Source of the DNA: Streptomyces sp. NRRL S-87
Lineage (GTDB): Bacteria > Actinomycetota > Actinomycetes > Streptomycetales > Streptomycetaceae
Assembly (NCBI RefSeq): GCF_000719335.1
Contig: NZ_JOGB01000048.1
Coordinates: 1 to 52,433, forward strand
Direction: 5' to 3'
DNA length: 52,433 bases
A program made the translations under genes and the position numbers. The notes under the pieces are model-generated. The model did no database searches, was not told the origin of the DNA, and was given only the letters and a program-made list of their open reading frames with translations. Shown here piece by piece: positions 1 through 8,010 of this stretch (the stretch's first letter is position 1; each line of letters opens with the position of its first letter).

Positions 1-442
1 GGAGGTCGACCCCGCCCAGATCCACCTCTACGGCTGCGCGGCCGTGAAGCCCACCGAGGACGAGGACGTCGTCCGCATCACCGACCTGGTGGAGAAGCCC
101 GGTGCGGGCGAGGCCCCCAGCAACTACGCGATCATCGGCCGCTACGTGCTGAACCCGGCCGTCTTCGACGTCCTGCGGGAGACCGAGCCGGGCCGCGGCA
201 ACGAGATCCAGCTGACCGACGCCCTGCAGAAGCTGGCCGCCGACGAGACCCTCGGCGGCCCGGTGCACGGCGTGGTCTTCAAGGGCCGCCGCTACGACAC
301 CGGCGACCGCGGCGACTACCTGCGGGCCATCGTCCGGCTGGCGAGCGAGCGCGAGGACCTGGGGCCGGAGTTCCGGACCTGGCTGCGCCGCTACGTCGCC
401 GAGGAGATGACGGCGGACCCGGCCGAGGAGGCCGGCGCGTGA
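1..442 (+). CDS. galU: UTP-glucose-1-phosphate uridylyltransferase, C-terminal part (5' end outside window)
   Basis: Partial gene open from the left edge (codons in frame from base 2) to a TGA at 440-442. About 146 residues of the C-terminal part remain. GalU makes UDP-glucose from UTP and glucose-1-phosphate in the cytoplasm. The visible part carries the family's recognisable end: [14 protein letters not shown], a [10 protein letters not shown] segment that contributes to the sugar-phosphate site, and [13 protein letters not shown] close to the C-terminus. The nucleotide-binding N-terminus lies outside the window. The last four bases overlap the GTG start of galE, so the two are probably translationally coupled. 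A GalU-GalE pair gives UDP-glucose and UDP-galactose for envelope glycans. I am confident of the family; a rarer nucleotidyltransferase of the same fold is less likely. Confidence 0.9.
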   Translation, partial: EVDPAQIHLYGCAAVKPTEDEDVVRITDLVEKPGAGEAPSNYAIIGRYVLNPAVFDVLRETEPGRGNEIQLTDALQKLAADETLGGPVHGVVFKGRRYDTGDRGDYLRAIVRLASEREDLGPEFRTWLRRYVAEEMTADPAEEAGA

Positions 443-1419
443 GCAAGTACCTGGTCACGGGCGGCGCCGGCTACGTGGGCAGCGTGGTCGCCGCGCACCT
501 GCTGGAGGCCGGCCACGAGGTGGTCGTCCTCGACAACCTCTCCACCGGCTTCCGCGAGGGCGTGCCGGCCGGTGCCCGCTTCGTCGAGGCCGACATCCGC
601 GAGGCCGCCGAGCACCTGGACGCCTCGTACGACGCGGTGCTGCACTTCGCCGCGTTCTCCCAGGTCGGCGAGTCCGTGGTGAACCCGGCCAAGTACTGGG
701 ACAACAACGTCGGCGGCACCATGGCGCTGCTCGCCGCCATGCGCGGCGCGGGCGTGTCGAAGCTGGTGTTCTCCTCGACCGCCGCGACCTACGGCGAGCC
801 GGCGTCCACCCCGATCACCGAGTCCATGCCGACCGCGCCGACCAACCCGTACGGCGCCTCCAAGCTGGCCGTGGACCACATGATCTCGGGCGAGTGCGCG
901 GCCCACGGGCTGGCCGCGGTCTCGCTGCGGTACTTCAACGTGGCCGGCGCGTACGGCGAGTGCGGCGAGCGGCACGACCCGGAGAGCCACCTGATCCCGC
1001 TCGTGCTCCAGGTCGCCCAGGGCCGCCGCGAGGCCATCTCGGTCTTCGGCGACGACTACCCGACCCCGGACGGCACCTGCATCCGCGACTACATCCACGT
1101 CGCGGACCTCGCGGAGGCCCACCTGGCCGCCCTGGAGTCCGCCGCCCCCGGCGAGCACCTGATCTGCAACCTGGGCAACGGCAACGGCTTCTCCGTGCGG
1201 GAGGTCGTCGAGACCGTCCGCAAGGTGACCGGGCACCCGATCCCCGAGGTGATGGCGGAGCGCCGGGCCGGCGACCCGGCCGTGCTGGTCGCCTCGGCGG
1301 CGACGGCGCACGAGCGGCTGGGCTGGACCCCGCGCCGCCCCGACCTCGCCGGGATCGTCTCCGACGCGTGGGAGTTCGCGCAGGCCCGTGCGGCGGAGCG
1401 CGCCGGCACCGGCGCGTAG
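439..1419 (+). CDS. galE: UDP-glucose 4-epimerase
   Basis: 326 residues, GTG start overlapping the galU stop (GTGA). GalE interconverts UDP-glucose and UDP-galactose with tightly bound NAD, as an extended short-chain dehydrogenase. Visible: the NAD-binding TGGAGYVG at residues 7-14; the catalytic Y138xxxK142 in NPYGASK; the serine/threonine-rich SSTAATYG segment just before it; and the NVAGAYGE and [10 protein letters not shown] segments typical of GalE. Length is close to the usual 330-340. It is the last gene of its transcription unit: a strong hairpin follows at 1451-1495, facing the convergent era. Confidence 0.95.
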   Translation: MSKYLVTGGAGYVGSVVAAHLLEAGHEVVVLDNLSTGFREGVPAGARFVEADIREAAEHLDASYDAVLHFAAFSQVGESVVNPAKYWDNNVGGTMALLAAMRGAGVSKLVFSSTAATYGEPASTPITESMPTAPTNPYGASKLAVDHMISGECAAHGLAAVSLRYFNVAGAYGECGERHDPESHLIPLVLQVAQGRREAISVFGDDYPTPDGTCIRDYIHVADLAEAHLAALESAAPGEHLICNLGNGNGFSVREVVETVRKVTGHPIPEVMAERRAGDPAVLVASAATAHERLGWTPRRPDLAGIVSDAWEFAQARAAERAGTGA

Positions 1420-1450
1420 CGCCCGGCGCGCACGTACGTCCGTACACGGG

Positions 1451-1495
1451 AAGGCCGCCGCCGGCGGGGCACGGGTGCCCGCCGGCGGCGGCCTT
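1451..1495. terminator. Perfect 18-bp hairpin between convergent galE and era
   Basis: Bases 1451-1468 are the exact reverse complement of 1478-1495, with a 9-base loop. The arms begin AAGGCCGCC and end GGCGGCCTT. It sits 31 bases after the galE stop and 22 bases from the end of the convergent era gene, so it most likely terminates transcription from both sides. There is no long T run, which is common in high-GC actinobacteria. Confidence 0.8.
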
Positions 1496-1517
1496 CGGCG
1501 TCTTCCGGGAACCGGTC

Positions 1518-2450
1518 TCAGAACCCGAGCTTGCGCAGCTGCTTGGGGTCGCGCTGCCAGTCCTTGGCGACCTTCACGTGCAGGTCGAGGAAGACGGGCG
1601 TGCCGAGCAGCGCCTCGATGTGCTTGCGCGACTTCATGCCCACCTCCTTCAGGCGGGAGCCCTTCGGGCCGATGATGATGCCCTTCTGGCTGGGGCGCTC
1701 GATGTAGACGTTGGCGTGGATGTCCAGCAGCGGCTTGTCGGCGGGCCGGTTCTCACGCGGGATCATCTCCTCCACCACGACGGCGATGGAGTGCGGCAGC
1801 TCGTCCCGGACGCCCTCCAGGGCCGCCTCGCGGATCAGCTCCGCGACCATGACCATCTCCGGCTCGTCGGTGAGGTCGCCCTCGGGGTAGAGCGGCGGGC
1901 TCTCCGGCAGGAACGGCACGATCAGGTCCGCGAGCAGCTCCACCTGCGTGTCGCCGACGGCCGAGACGGGCACGATCTCGGCCCACTCGATGCCCAGCTC
2001 CTCGCCGAGGCGGTGGATGGCGAGCAGCTGCTCGGCCAGCGCCTTGGAGTCGACCAGGTCGGTCTTCGTCACGATGGCGATCTTCGGGGTCTTCTTGATC
2101 CCGGCGAGCTCCTTGGCGATGAACTTGTCGCCGGGGCCGAGCTTCTGGTCGGCGGGCAGGCAGAAGCCGATCACGTCCACCTCGGCCCAGGTGGTGCGGA
2201 CGACGTCGTTGAGCCGCTCGCCGAGCAGGGTGCGCGGCTTGTGCAGGCCGGGGGTGTCGACGAGGACCAGCTGCGCGTCCTCGCGGTGCACGATGCCGCG
2301 CACGGTGTGGCGGGTGGTCTGCGGCCGGTTGGAGGTGATGGCGACCTTCGTGCCCACGAGTGCGTTGGTCAGGGTCGACTTGCCGGCGTTGGGACGGCCG
2401 ACGAAGCAGGCGAAGCCCGCGCGGTGTGCAGTGGAGGAACGATCGCTCAT
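1518..2450 (-). CDS. era: GTPase Era (ribosome assembly)
   Basis: 310 residues from the ATG at 2450. Era binds the 3' end of 16S rRNA during 30S maturation. Visible GTPase motifs: G1 GRPNAGKS (residues 18-25), G3 DTPGLHK, G4 TKTD in place of NKxD, and G5 SAVG. The C-terminus has the KH RNA-binding domain with its GPKG loop and ends DWQRDPKQLRKLGF. The internal start is chosen because family similarity begins here and the length is then normal. Oddly, the upstream DUF916-like frame runs into this gene without a stop, so a fusion of about 654 residues is also open. An in-frame ATG lies 9 bases further upstream. In many bacteria era follows cdd; here the cdd-like gene is 5 kb away. Confidence 0.93.
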   Translation of the reverse strand: MSDRSSTAHRAGFACFVGRPNAGKSTLTNALVGTKVAITSNRPQTTRHTVRGIVHREDAQLVLVDTPGLHKPRTLLGERLNDVVRTTWAEVDVIGFCLPADQKLGPGDKFIAKELAGIKKTPKIAIVTKTDLVDSKALAEQLLAIHRLGEELGIEWAEIVPVSAVGDTQVELLADLIVPFLPESPPLYPEGDLTDEPEMVMVAELIREAALEGVRDELPHSIAVVVEEMIPRENRPADKPLLDIHANVYIERPSQKGIIIGPKGSRLKEVGMKSRKHIEALLGTPVFLDLHVKVAKDWQRDPKQLRKLGF

Positions 2451-3482
2451 GCGGGCCATTCTCCCCGATCGGGCCGACGGCGCCGACCAGTGGCCGCCGC
2501 CCGGGCCGGAACGGCCCGGCCAGGGACCCCCGTGCGCCGTGCGCCGGCGGGTCCGCAGCCCCCGGGCGGCCAGCCCCGCCCCGAGCGCGGCCAGCAGCCC
2601 GGTGCCGGCCGCCGCGGGCCCCCAGGGGCCGGTGCGCAGGGCGGTGACCGCCCGGTCTGCGGTACCGGCGGCGGTGACGGCGACGGTGACCTCGGCCCGG
2701 TCGAAGGCCGGCGGGTGCGGCCAGCGCTCGGCCAGCCGGACCCGCTGGCCGGGCAGCAGGTCGGCCGGGAGCCGCCCGAGCGGGCGGTGCAGCAGACCCC
2801 GGCCGAGCAGCCCGCGCACGTCGAGGGTGCCCCGCGGGTGCAGGGTGGTGTTGCCGAGGTTGCGCAGCGTGTACGCGACCTCGGCGGGACCGGAGCCGGA
2901 GCGGCGTACGGAGACCTGCTCGACGGCCAGGAGCGGGGCGGTGGGGCCGCCGACGCGCAGGTGGACGCGGGCGGCCACGGCCCGGCGCACGCCCAGACCG
3001 GGCCCCGCGGCCGCGGTCCGCTCGTCCAGGGCGACCACCGCGCCGGGGTGGTCGCCGGGCTCGGCCCGGTCCGGTACGGCCACGGTGAACGGCACCGTCA
3101 GCGCGGAGCGCGGCGGTACGGTCACCCGCTCGCGGGACAGCCGGGTCCAGGCGCCCACGCCGGTGCGGGGCTCGTCGGCGCCGCGGACGGCGAAGCCGCC
3201 GTCGCGGGCGGTGTTGTAGGCGTCGGCGGCGTACAGGCGCAGGACCAGGGGGCGGGCGGTGCGGTTGGTGAGGGTGACCCGGTCGGTGAGGGTGCCGCCG
3301 GGGTCTGCGGCCAGGAAGAAGTAGGGCCGCTGGGCGATCCGGGTGGCGGCCGGTTCCACGGACCACCGGCCGTTGTCGGCCCCGTACGCCGCCCCGGCCG
3401 CGCCGGGCACCAGGAGCCCGAGCAGCGCGAGCGCGAGGGCCCCGAGCAGCCGTACCGCGGCCCTGCCGGGCGTCCGGCTCAC
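2451..3482 (-). CDS. DUF916-like (WxL-partner) membrane protein, in frame with era
   Basis: GTG start at 3482 overlaps the stop of the WxL-like gene (GTGA). About 344 residues precede the Era methionine, and no stop codon separates the two. Layout: signal peptide at about 8-33 (hydrophobic LLGALALALLGLLV, then AAGAAYGA); an Ig-like extracellular part beginning WSVEPA with the conserved PGGTLTDRVTLTNRT pattern; a second sandwich with AEVAYTLRNLGNT; a C-terminal membrane segment at about 288-309 followed by RTRRR. This order matches COG1470/DUF916 proteins, which in Firmicutes pair with WxL proteins and bind peptidoglycan. The role in this organism is inferred. The 35-residue tail after the membrane segment is Gly/Pro/Ser-rich and runs straight into Era. 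The real end is uncertain because no minus-strand stop exists in any frame between about 2640 and 2451. Confidence 0.7.
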
Positions 3483-4885
3483 GACAGGGTCAGGGTGAGG
3501 AGCGCCGCGTAGGCGCCCGGTGCGGTGTAGGGCGGGACGGTCAGGTCCACGTCGGCACCCACCGTGAACTCGCCGCCGACCAGCGCGGCGTCCGGGGTGC
3601 CCGCCAGCGTGGCCCCGTCGGCGCCGACCGGGCCGGGCGTGCCGGGGACGCAGGTGCTGGGGCTGCCGTCCTTGGTGGTGCAGGACGGGGTCCAGCGGAG
3701 CCCCGCCCCGTCGATGCGGCCGCCGGCGGGCCCGGTGAAGTCGGTGAGGCGGCCGGTGAGCGTCCAGCCGGCCGGGCCGCCACGGGCGTCCTTGACGGTG
3801 ACGGGGCGGATCCGGCCCCGGGCGGTGCCGCCCTGTCCGTACGGGACGGGGCTGAGGGCGATCTCCTCGCCGGCCTGGGTCATGGTCAGGCCGCCCGGTT
3901 CGACGGTGACGCCGACCTTCTGGCTGCCGGGCGGCAGCGGCGCGGCGTCGGTGACCGTGTACGCGGCCGGTCCGGCGCCGGCCTCCTCGGTCCAGCCGGC
4001 GCCCTCGTACGCGACGACGCCCGTGGTGGCCGGGTCGGTGACCGCCAGCTCCGCCTGGAGGACGCCCCGCTCGTCGGCGGTGGCGGTGGCCCGGTCGGCG
4101 GTCTCGGCGGTGCCGGCGCGGCCCGCGACGCTGACGGCGGCGCCGGGGGTGAAGCCGGCCCCCACCACGTGGACCTTCGCGCCGGGCCGGCCGGCGGGGG
4201 TGGCCAGGGCGATGGCCCGCGCGTTCACCCCGGGGGCCTCGGCGGCGGTGAGCCGCCCGGAGACCGGGGCGGGGTGGGCGCGGTCCACGGTGCAGGGGGT
4301 GTCGAGCTCCATGAGGTGGCTGGTGTGGAGGGTGTAGTCGCCGGGGGCGAGGGTGATCTCGCCGGGCCGGGTGACCGTGAAGGTGCCGGTCATGGCGAAG
4401 GCCGCGAAGCCGGCCCGGGCGTCCACGGGGTCGTTCTTCCGCGGTCCGGTGACCGTGATCCCGCCCGGCTGCGCCCCGCCGAGCACGACCTTGCCGGCGG
4501 GGGTCAGCGTATCGGCGGGCAGCTCGGTGTCCAGCGGGTTCACGGCAGTGGTGGCGGTGACCCGGTAGGTGACGGTGACGGTGTCGCCGACCCGGGGCCG
4601 GGGGTTGTCCACCGTGATCAGGGCGGTGGTGGTGCCGTCGGCGGGCGGCAGCCCGGCCTCCTGGGGCGGCACGCAGTGGGTGGGGAACTCCACGGGTCCG
4701 GTGCGGGCGCCGCCCGGCTCCACCGGGTTCGCGGCGCCGGCGGGGGCGGCGGCCGCGAGGGCGAGCGCGCCCAGGGCCGCCAGGGCCGCCGCCGGGCGGC
4801 GCGGGTGCGCCGCCGCCCGCCGGGTCCGCCCGCCCGCCGCCCCGCGCGTCCGCGCCGCGGCCGCCTGGCGCGCCCGTGCCGTCAT
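3479..4885 (-). CDS. Secreted WxL-like cell-surface protein
   Basis: 468 residues, ATG at 4885 with AGGGGG a few bases upstream. The N-terminus is a long, arginine-rich signal peptide ending in an alanine-rich hydrophobic core and PAGA at about residue 52. The middle holds Ig-like stretches, for example a VHVVGAGFTPGAAVSVAG segment resembling IPT/TIG folds. The C-terminal part from about residue 315 resembles a WxL domain: TMTQAGEEIALSP, VTVKDARGGPAGWTLTGRLTDF with WTL at 374-376, and a final APGAYAALLTLTLS where the second WxL would be. Four cysteines could form extracellular disulfides. In Firmicutes, WxL proteins sit on peptidoglycan and pair with DUF916 proteins; the next gene downstream is DUF916-like, which supports the call. 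Function here is unknown. Confidence 0.72.
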   Translation of the reverse strand: MTARARQAAAARTRGAAGGRTRRAAAHPRRPAAALAALGALALAAAAPAGAANPVEPGGARTGPVEFPTHCVPPQEAGLPPADGTTTALITVDNPRPRVGDTVTVTYRVTATTAVNPLDTELPADTLTPAGKVVLGGAQPGGITVTGPRKNDPVDARAGFAAFAMTGTFTVTRPGEITLAPGDYTLHTSHLMELDTPCTVDRAHPAPVSGRLTAAEAPGVNARAIALATPAGRPGAKVHVVGAGFTPGAAVSVAGRAGTAETADRATATADERGVLQAELAVTDPATTGVVAYEGAGWTEEAGAGPAAYTVTDAAPLPPGSQKVGVTVEPGGLTMTQAGEEIALSPVPYGQGGTARGRIRPVTVKDARGGPAGWTLTGRLTDFTGPAGGRIDGAGLRWTPSCTTKDGSPSTCVPGTPGPVGADGATLAGTPDAALVGGEFTVGADVDLTVPPYTAPGAYAALLTLTLS

Positions 4886-4979
4886 CGCATCCCCCTACCG
4901 CTCCGGTCCGCCCGGGGGCCATTCACGAGTCGTGGGCGGCAGAAGTCAAGGCAGCGGTCCCGCATTGACTGATGGACCA

Positions 4980-6002
4980 TCAGATACTGTCAGGTTCTGG
5001 CACCCGGGGACCGGTGCGGAAGGTCCGGCGGTACGCGGTCGGGGTCACCCCGAGCACCGCCTGGAGGTGCTTCCGCATGGACTGCGCGGTGCCGAACCCC
5101 GCGTCGTGCGCGACCCGGTCGACCGGCAGGTCGGTGGACTCCAGCAGGTGCCGGGCCCGTTCGACCCGCTGCCGGGTGAGCCACTGGCCGGGACTGAGGC
5201 CCGCCTCCTCGCGGAACCGGCGCGTGAAGGTCCGTACGGACATCGACTCCTGACGGGCCAGGTCCTCCAGCGTCAGCGGCTCGTGCAGCCGCTGAAGCGC
5301 CCAGCCCCGGGCCGTGGTGGTGCCCGACCGCCCCTCCTCGGGCACCGGCCGCGCGATGAACTGGGCCTGCCCGCCGTCCCGGTGCGGCGGCACGACCGTG
5401 CGCCGGGCCACGTCGTTGGCGACGGCCGTGCCGTGGTCGCGGCGCACGATGTGCAGGCACAGGTCGATCCCGGCGGCCACCCCGGCGGAGGTGAGCACGT
5501 CGCCGTCGTCGATGAACAGCACGTCCGGGTCCACCTCGACGGCCGGGAAGAGCCGCTGGAAGTGCTCGGCGGAGGACCAGTGCGTGGTGGCCCGCCGCCC
5601 GTCCAGGTACCCGGCGGCGGCGAGCACGTACCCGCCGGTGCAGATGGCGACCAGCCGCGTGCCCGGCCGGACGTGCCCGAGGGCGGCGGCCAGTCCGGCG
5701 GTGAGCCGGCCCTCCTCGTAGACCGGCCCCAGTTCGTACGAGGCCGGGACGACGACGGTGTCCGCGGTGGCCAGCAGCTCGGGGCCGTGCTCGACGTCGA
5801 TCGCGAAGTCGGCGTCCGTGCGCACCGGCCCGGCGGCCAGGCCGCAGGTGAGGATCTCGTACAGGGGGCGGCCCACGGGGTCCTGGGCGCGGCCGAAGAT
5901 GCGGTGCGGGATGCCCAGTTCGAAGGGCAGCAGCCCGGTCAGGGCGAGGACGACGACGCGGTGGGGAGCCTCCGCGGCACCCGGTGCATGCGATACGGCC
6001 AT
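4980..6002 (-). CDS. GlxA-family regulator (DJ-1/PfpI-like plus AraC DNA-binding domain)
   Basis: 340 residues from the ATG at 6002. Residues 14-185 form a DJ-1/PfpI-like amidotransferase fold with the nucleophile-elbow cysteine in AICTGGYVLA (C121). Residues 230-325 carry two AraC-type helix-turn-helix motifs (LTLEDLARQESMSVRTFTRRF and the VAHDAGFGTAQSMRKHL region). Such proteins are cytoplasmic activators or repressors whose effector domain usually lacks enzyme activity. I prefer the 6002 start because a TACGAT -10 hexamer at 6009-6014 sits exactly six bases upstream, as in leaderless actinobacterial mRNAs; an in-frame ATG at 6029 is the alternative. It is divergent from the MFS transporter, 70 bases apart, which suggests it regulates that gene. 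The ligand is unknown. Confidence 0.88.
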   Translation of the reverse strand: MAVSHAPGAAEAPHRVVVLALTGLLPFELGIPHRIFGRAQDPVGRPLYEILTCGLAAGPVRTDADFAIDVEHGPELLATADTVVVPASYELGPVYEEGRLTAGLAAALGHVRPGTRLVAICTGGYVLAAAGYLDGRRATTHWSSAEHFQRLFPAVEVDPDVLFIDDGDVLTSAGVAAGIDLCLHIVRRDHGTAVANDVARRTVVPPHRDGGQAQFIARPVPEEGRSGTTTARGWALQRLHEPLTLEDLARQESMSVRTFTRRFREEAGLSPGQWLTRQRVERARHLLESTDLPVDRVAHDAGFGTAQSMRKHLQAVLGVTPTAYRRTFRTGPRVPEPDSI

Positions 6003-6008
6003 GGCCTG

Positions 6009-6014
6009 ATCGTA
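6009..6014 (-). promoter_or_regulatory. -10 hexamer of a probable leaderless promoter for the GlxA-type regulator
   Basis: TACGAT on the minus strand, six bases before the ATG at 6002. That spacing places the transcription start at or next to the A of the start codon. No clear -35 is seen. Confidence 0.4.
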
Positions 6015-6072
6015 GCGAATGCTGACCATCGGGCCACTCGATCACCGCCCTCCGGGCATCGATGCTGTGGGG

Positions 6073-7413
6073 GTGACGACGCAGACACCCCACCAGCCCT
6101 CCCCCGCCGGCCCGGCCGGCGCCGCCCACGCCCCCGCTCCCGCACCCGCACGTGGCGGCCGGATCCACCGGGCGTGGTGGGTCGCCGCCGTGACCTTCGT
6201 GACCATCGTCGGCGCGGCGGCCTTCGCCTCGCTGCCCGGTCTGCTCATCGAGCCGCTGCACGCCGAGTTCGACTGGTCGCGCGGCACCATCGGCCTCGGC
6301 GTCTCCGTGAACCTCGCCCTGTACGGGCTCACCGCGCCCTTCGCCGCCGCCCTGATGGACCGCTTCGGCATCCGCCGCGTGGTGGCCGTCGCCCTGACCG
6401 TGATCGCCGCCGGGTCGCTGCTCACCGTCTGGATGACGGCCGCCTGGCAACTGGTCCTCTACTGGGGCGTGCTGGTCGGGCTGGGCAGCGGCTCGATGGC
6501 GCTGGCCTTCGCCGCCACCGTCACCAACCGCTGGTTCACCGCCCGGCGCGGGCTGGTGACCGGGGTCCTGACCGCGGCGAGCGCGTCCGGGCAGCTGGTG
6601 TTCCTGCCGCTGCTGTCCTGGCTCGTGCAGCACCACGGCTGGCGTCCGGCCGCCGTCACCGTCGCCCTGTCCGCCCTCGCGGTGGTGCCGTTCGTGTGGC
6701 TGCTGCTGCGCGACCACCCGGCGGACGTGGGCCTGGCCCCGTACGGGGCGCAGGAGTTCGCACCGAAGCCCGCGCCGGTGACCGGGGCCGCGCGGCGCGC
6801 GGTGACGGTCCTCCTCCGGGCCGCCCGCACCGGGCCGTTCTGGCTGCTGGCCGGCACCTTCGCCATCTGCGGCGCCTCGACGAACGGCCTGGTCAAGACC
6901 CACTTCGTGCCGGCGGCCCACGACCACGGCATGCCCATCACGGCCGCCGCCTCGCTGCTCGCCGTCATCGGCGTCTTCGACGTGGTCGGCACGGTCGCCT
7001 CGGGCTGGTTCACCGACCGCTTCGAGGCGCGCCGGCTGCTCGCCGTGTACTACGCGCTGCGCGGGGTGTCGCTGCTGTTCCTGCCGGCGCTGCTGGCCCC
7101 GTCCGTGCACCCGCCGATGCTGTTCTTCATCGTCTTCTACGGGCTCGACTGGGTCGCCACGGTGCCGCCGACCATCGCGCTGTGCCGCGAACAGTACGGC
7201 GAGGACAGCGCCATCGTCTTCGGCTGGGTGCTGGCCTCGCACCAGGTCGGGGCCGCGCTGGTGGCCTTCCTCGGCGGCCTGGCCCGGGACCTGACCGGCT
7301 CGTACGACCTGGTCTGGTACGCCTCGGGAGCCCTGTGCGCGCTGGCCGCCCTGATGGCGATGGTCATCCGCCGCACCCCGGCACCCGCACCGGCCACCGT
7401 CGCCGCAGCCTGA
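6073..7413 (+). CDS. MFS transporter (monocarboxylate/oxalate-formate antiporter-like)
   Basis: 446 residues from the GTG at 6073; a longer frame from 6019 would overlap the divergent regulator and adds non-family residues. After a Pro/Ala-rich cytoplasmic tail (about 35 residues) there are 12 predicted membrane helices in two halves of six, separated by a cytoplasmic loop (about 215-250). Family marks are DRFGIRRV after helix 2, NRWFTARRGLVTG in the first half, and TDRFEARR in the second half, equivalent to the first motif. The pattern resembles MCT/OFA-type major facilitators that move small carboxylates; the actual substrate cannot be read from sequence. It is divergent from a GlxA-family regulator and is followed by a triplicated 20-bp repeat and the convergent deaminase-like gene. 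Confidence 0.85.
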   Translation: MTTQTPHQPSPAGPAGAAHAPAPAPARGGRIHRAWWVAAVTFVTIVGAAAFASLPGLLIEPLHAEFDWSRGTIGLGVSVNLALYGLTAPFAAALMDRFGIRRVVAVALTVIAAGSLLTVWMTAAWQLVLYWGVLVGLGSGSMALAFAATVTNRWFTARRGLVTGVLTAASASGQLVFLPLLSWLVQHHGWRPAAVTVALSALAVVPFVWLLLRDHPADVGLAPYGAQEFAPKPAPVTGAARRAVTVLLRAARTGPFWLLAGTFAICGASTNGLVKTHFVPAAHDHGMPITAAASLLAVIGVFDVVGTVASGWFTDRFEARRLLAVYYALRGVSLLFLPALLAPSVHPPMLFFIVFYGLDWVATVPPTIALCREQYGEDSAIVFGWVLASHQVGAALVAFLGGLARDLTGSYDLVWYASGALCALAALMAMVIRRTPAPAPATVAAA

Positions 7414-7470
7414 TCCGGCGCCCGCCACCGACCCGGCCGCGGCCCGCCGCGCGGCCGCGGCAGTTCCGCC

Positions 7471-7530
7471 GCGGCGGACCGGACGGGGCCGCGGCGGACC
7501 GGACGGGCCGGCGGCGGACCGGACGGACGT
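7471..7530. repeat. Three tandem 20-bp direct repeats
   Basis: Units at 7471-7490, 7491-7510 and 7511-7530 all begin with the same 16 bases (GCGGCGGACCGGACGG) and diverge only in the last four. They fill the gap between the convergent MFS and deaminase-like genes; the last unit reaches the stop codon of the latter. Probably slippage-type duplication, possibly contributing to termination. Confidence 0.85.
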
Positions 7531-7877
7531 CAGCCCGCGTGCACCGTGGTCTTGAGGGTGCCGTCGGGGCCCGCGAGCAGGACCGGGGTCTGCGCCCCGC
7601 CCAGGTCGCGCACCGCGGCGCGGTCGGCCTCGGCGGGCGCGTCGGCGCCGCTCACCACGGCGGCCGCCTCCAGGGACCGGGCCCCGCTGGCCACGGCCAT
7701 GGCGACGGCCGTCTGCAGGGCGGTGAGCTTGAGGGAGGCCAGCTCCACGGTGCCGGCGACGTAGGTGCGGCCGGTCTCGTCGCGTACGGCCGCGCCCTCG
7801 GGAACGCCGTTGCGGGCGCGGGCGCTGCGCGCGAGGGTGATGAGCTTCTGGTCCTCGGGACCCATCGTGTCGGTCAT
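7530..7877 (-). CDS. Cytidine deaminase-like protein, catalytic motifs missing
   Basis: 115 residues from the ATG at 7877; an internal ATG at 7864 is possible. The overall pattern (GPEDQKLITLARSARARNG, then GAAVRDETGRTYVAGTVELASL) follows cytidine deaminases, which begin with a helix and a G-AV-D-DG-Y-G strand pair. Where active enzymes have HAE and PCxxC zinc ligands, this protein reads LTALQTAVAMAVASGA and has no cysteine at all. It therefore cannot bind zinc in the usual way and is probably not an active deaminase. In many bacteria cdd sits between ybeY/dgkA and era; here it follows the ybeY operon and lies 5 kb from era. A structural or regulatory role is possible but not shown. Similar degenerate proteins are commonly labelled cytidine deaminase. 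Confidence 0.75.
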   Translation of the reverse strand: MTDTMGPEDQKLITLARSARARNGVPEGAAVRDETGRTYVAGTVELASLKLTALQTAVAMAVASGARSLEAAAVVSGADAPAEADRAAVRDLGGAQTPVLLAGPDGTLKTTVHAG

Positions 7878-7904
7878 GTCCGAAGCATAGGGAGCACCAC
7901 CCAG

Positions 7905-7945
7905 GAGCGCCTCGGCGGTCCGCCGGACGGACCGCCGAGGCGCTC
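7905..7945. terminator. Perfect 18-bp hairpin upstream of the deaminase-like gene
   Basis: Bases 7905-7922 and 7928-7945 are perfect inverted repeats (GAGCGCCTCGG... against ...CCGAGGCGCTC) with a 5-base loop. It lies after the yjbR end (8102) when read on the minus strand, and would also catch transcripts reading + from the TTGGCA/TAGGGT element only if these ran leftward, which they do not. It most likely ends the phoH-ybeY-CNNM-yjbR transcript. No T run follows. Confidence 0.65.
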
Positions 7946-7974
7946 TCCCCTCCAGGGGCCTTCGCAAGTAGATC

Positions 7975-8010
7975 TTGCTTGGCACAAGCAAACCCAACAG
8001 TAGGGTAAGG
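7975..8010 (+). promoter_or_regulatory. Palindrome TTGCTTG-N3-CAAGCAA overlapping a promoter-like TTGGCA-N16-TAGGGT
   Basis: TTGCTTG at 7975-7981 and CAAGCAA at 7985-7991 form a perfect 7-bp inverted repeat. It overlaps TTGGCA at 7979-7984, which is 16 bases from TAGGGT at 8001-8006, a good vegetative -35/-10 pair. AAGGAG follows at 8007-8012 like a ribosome-binding site. The composition is clearly less GC-rich than the surroundings. This looks like a regulated promoter with an operator, but no convincing + strand gene follows; yjbR runs the other way from 8102. A minus-strand promoter for the deaminase-like gene could also use the palindrome. Confidence 0.45.

Noticed and set aside
894..3512. 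Long + frame (872 codons) across galE, era and the DUF916-like gene
   Set aside because: It lies over genes with clear family matches on the other frame/strand and is Arg/Gly/Pro-rich, the usual shadow of high-GC coding DNA.
4569..8003. 1144-codon + frame over the WxL, GlxA, MFS and deaminase-like genes
   Set aside because: Antisense or out-of-frame shadow of recognised genes; no domain pattern and no sensible start.
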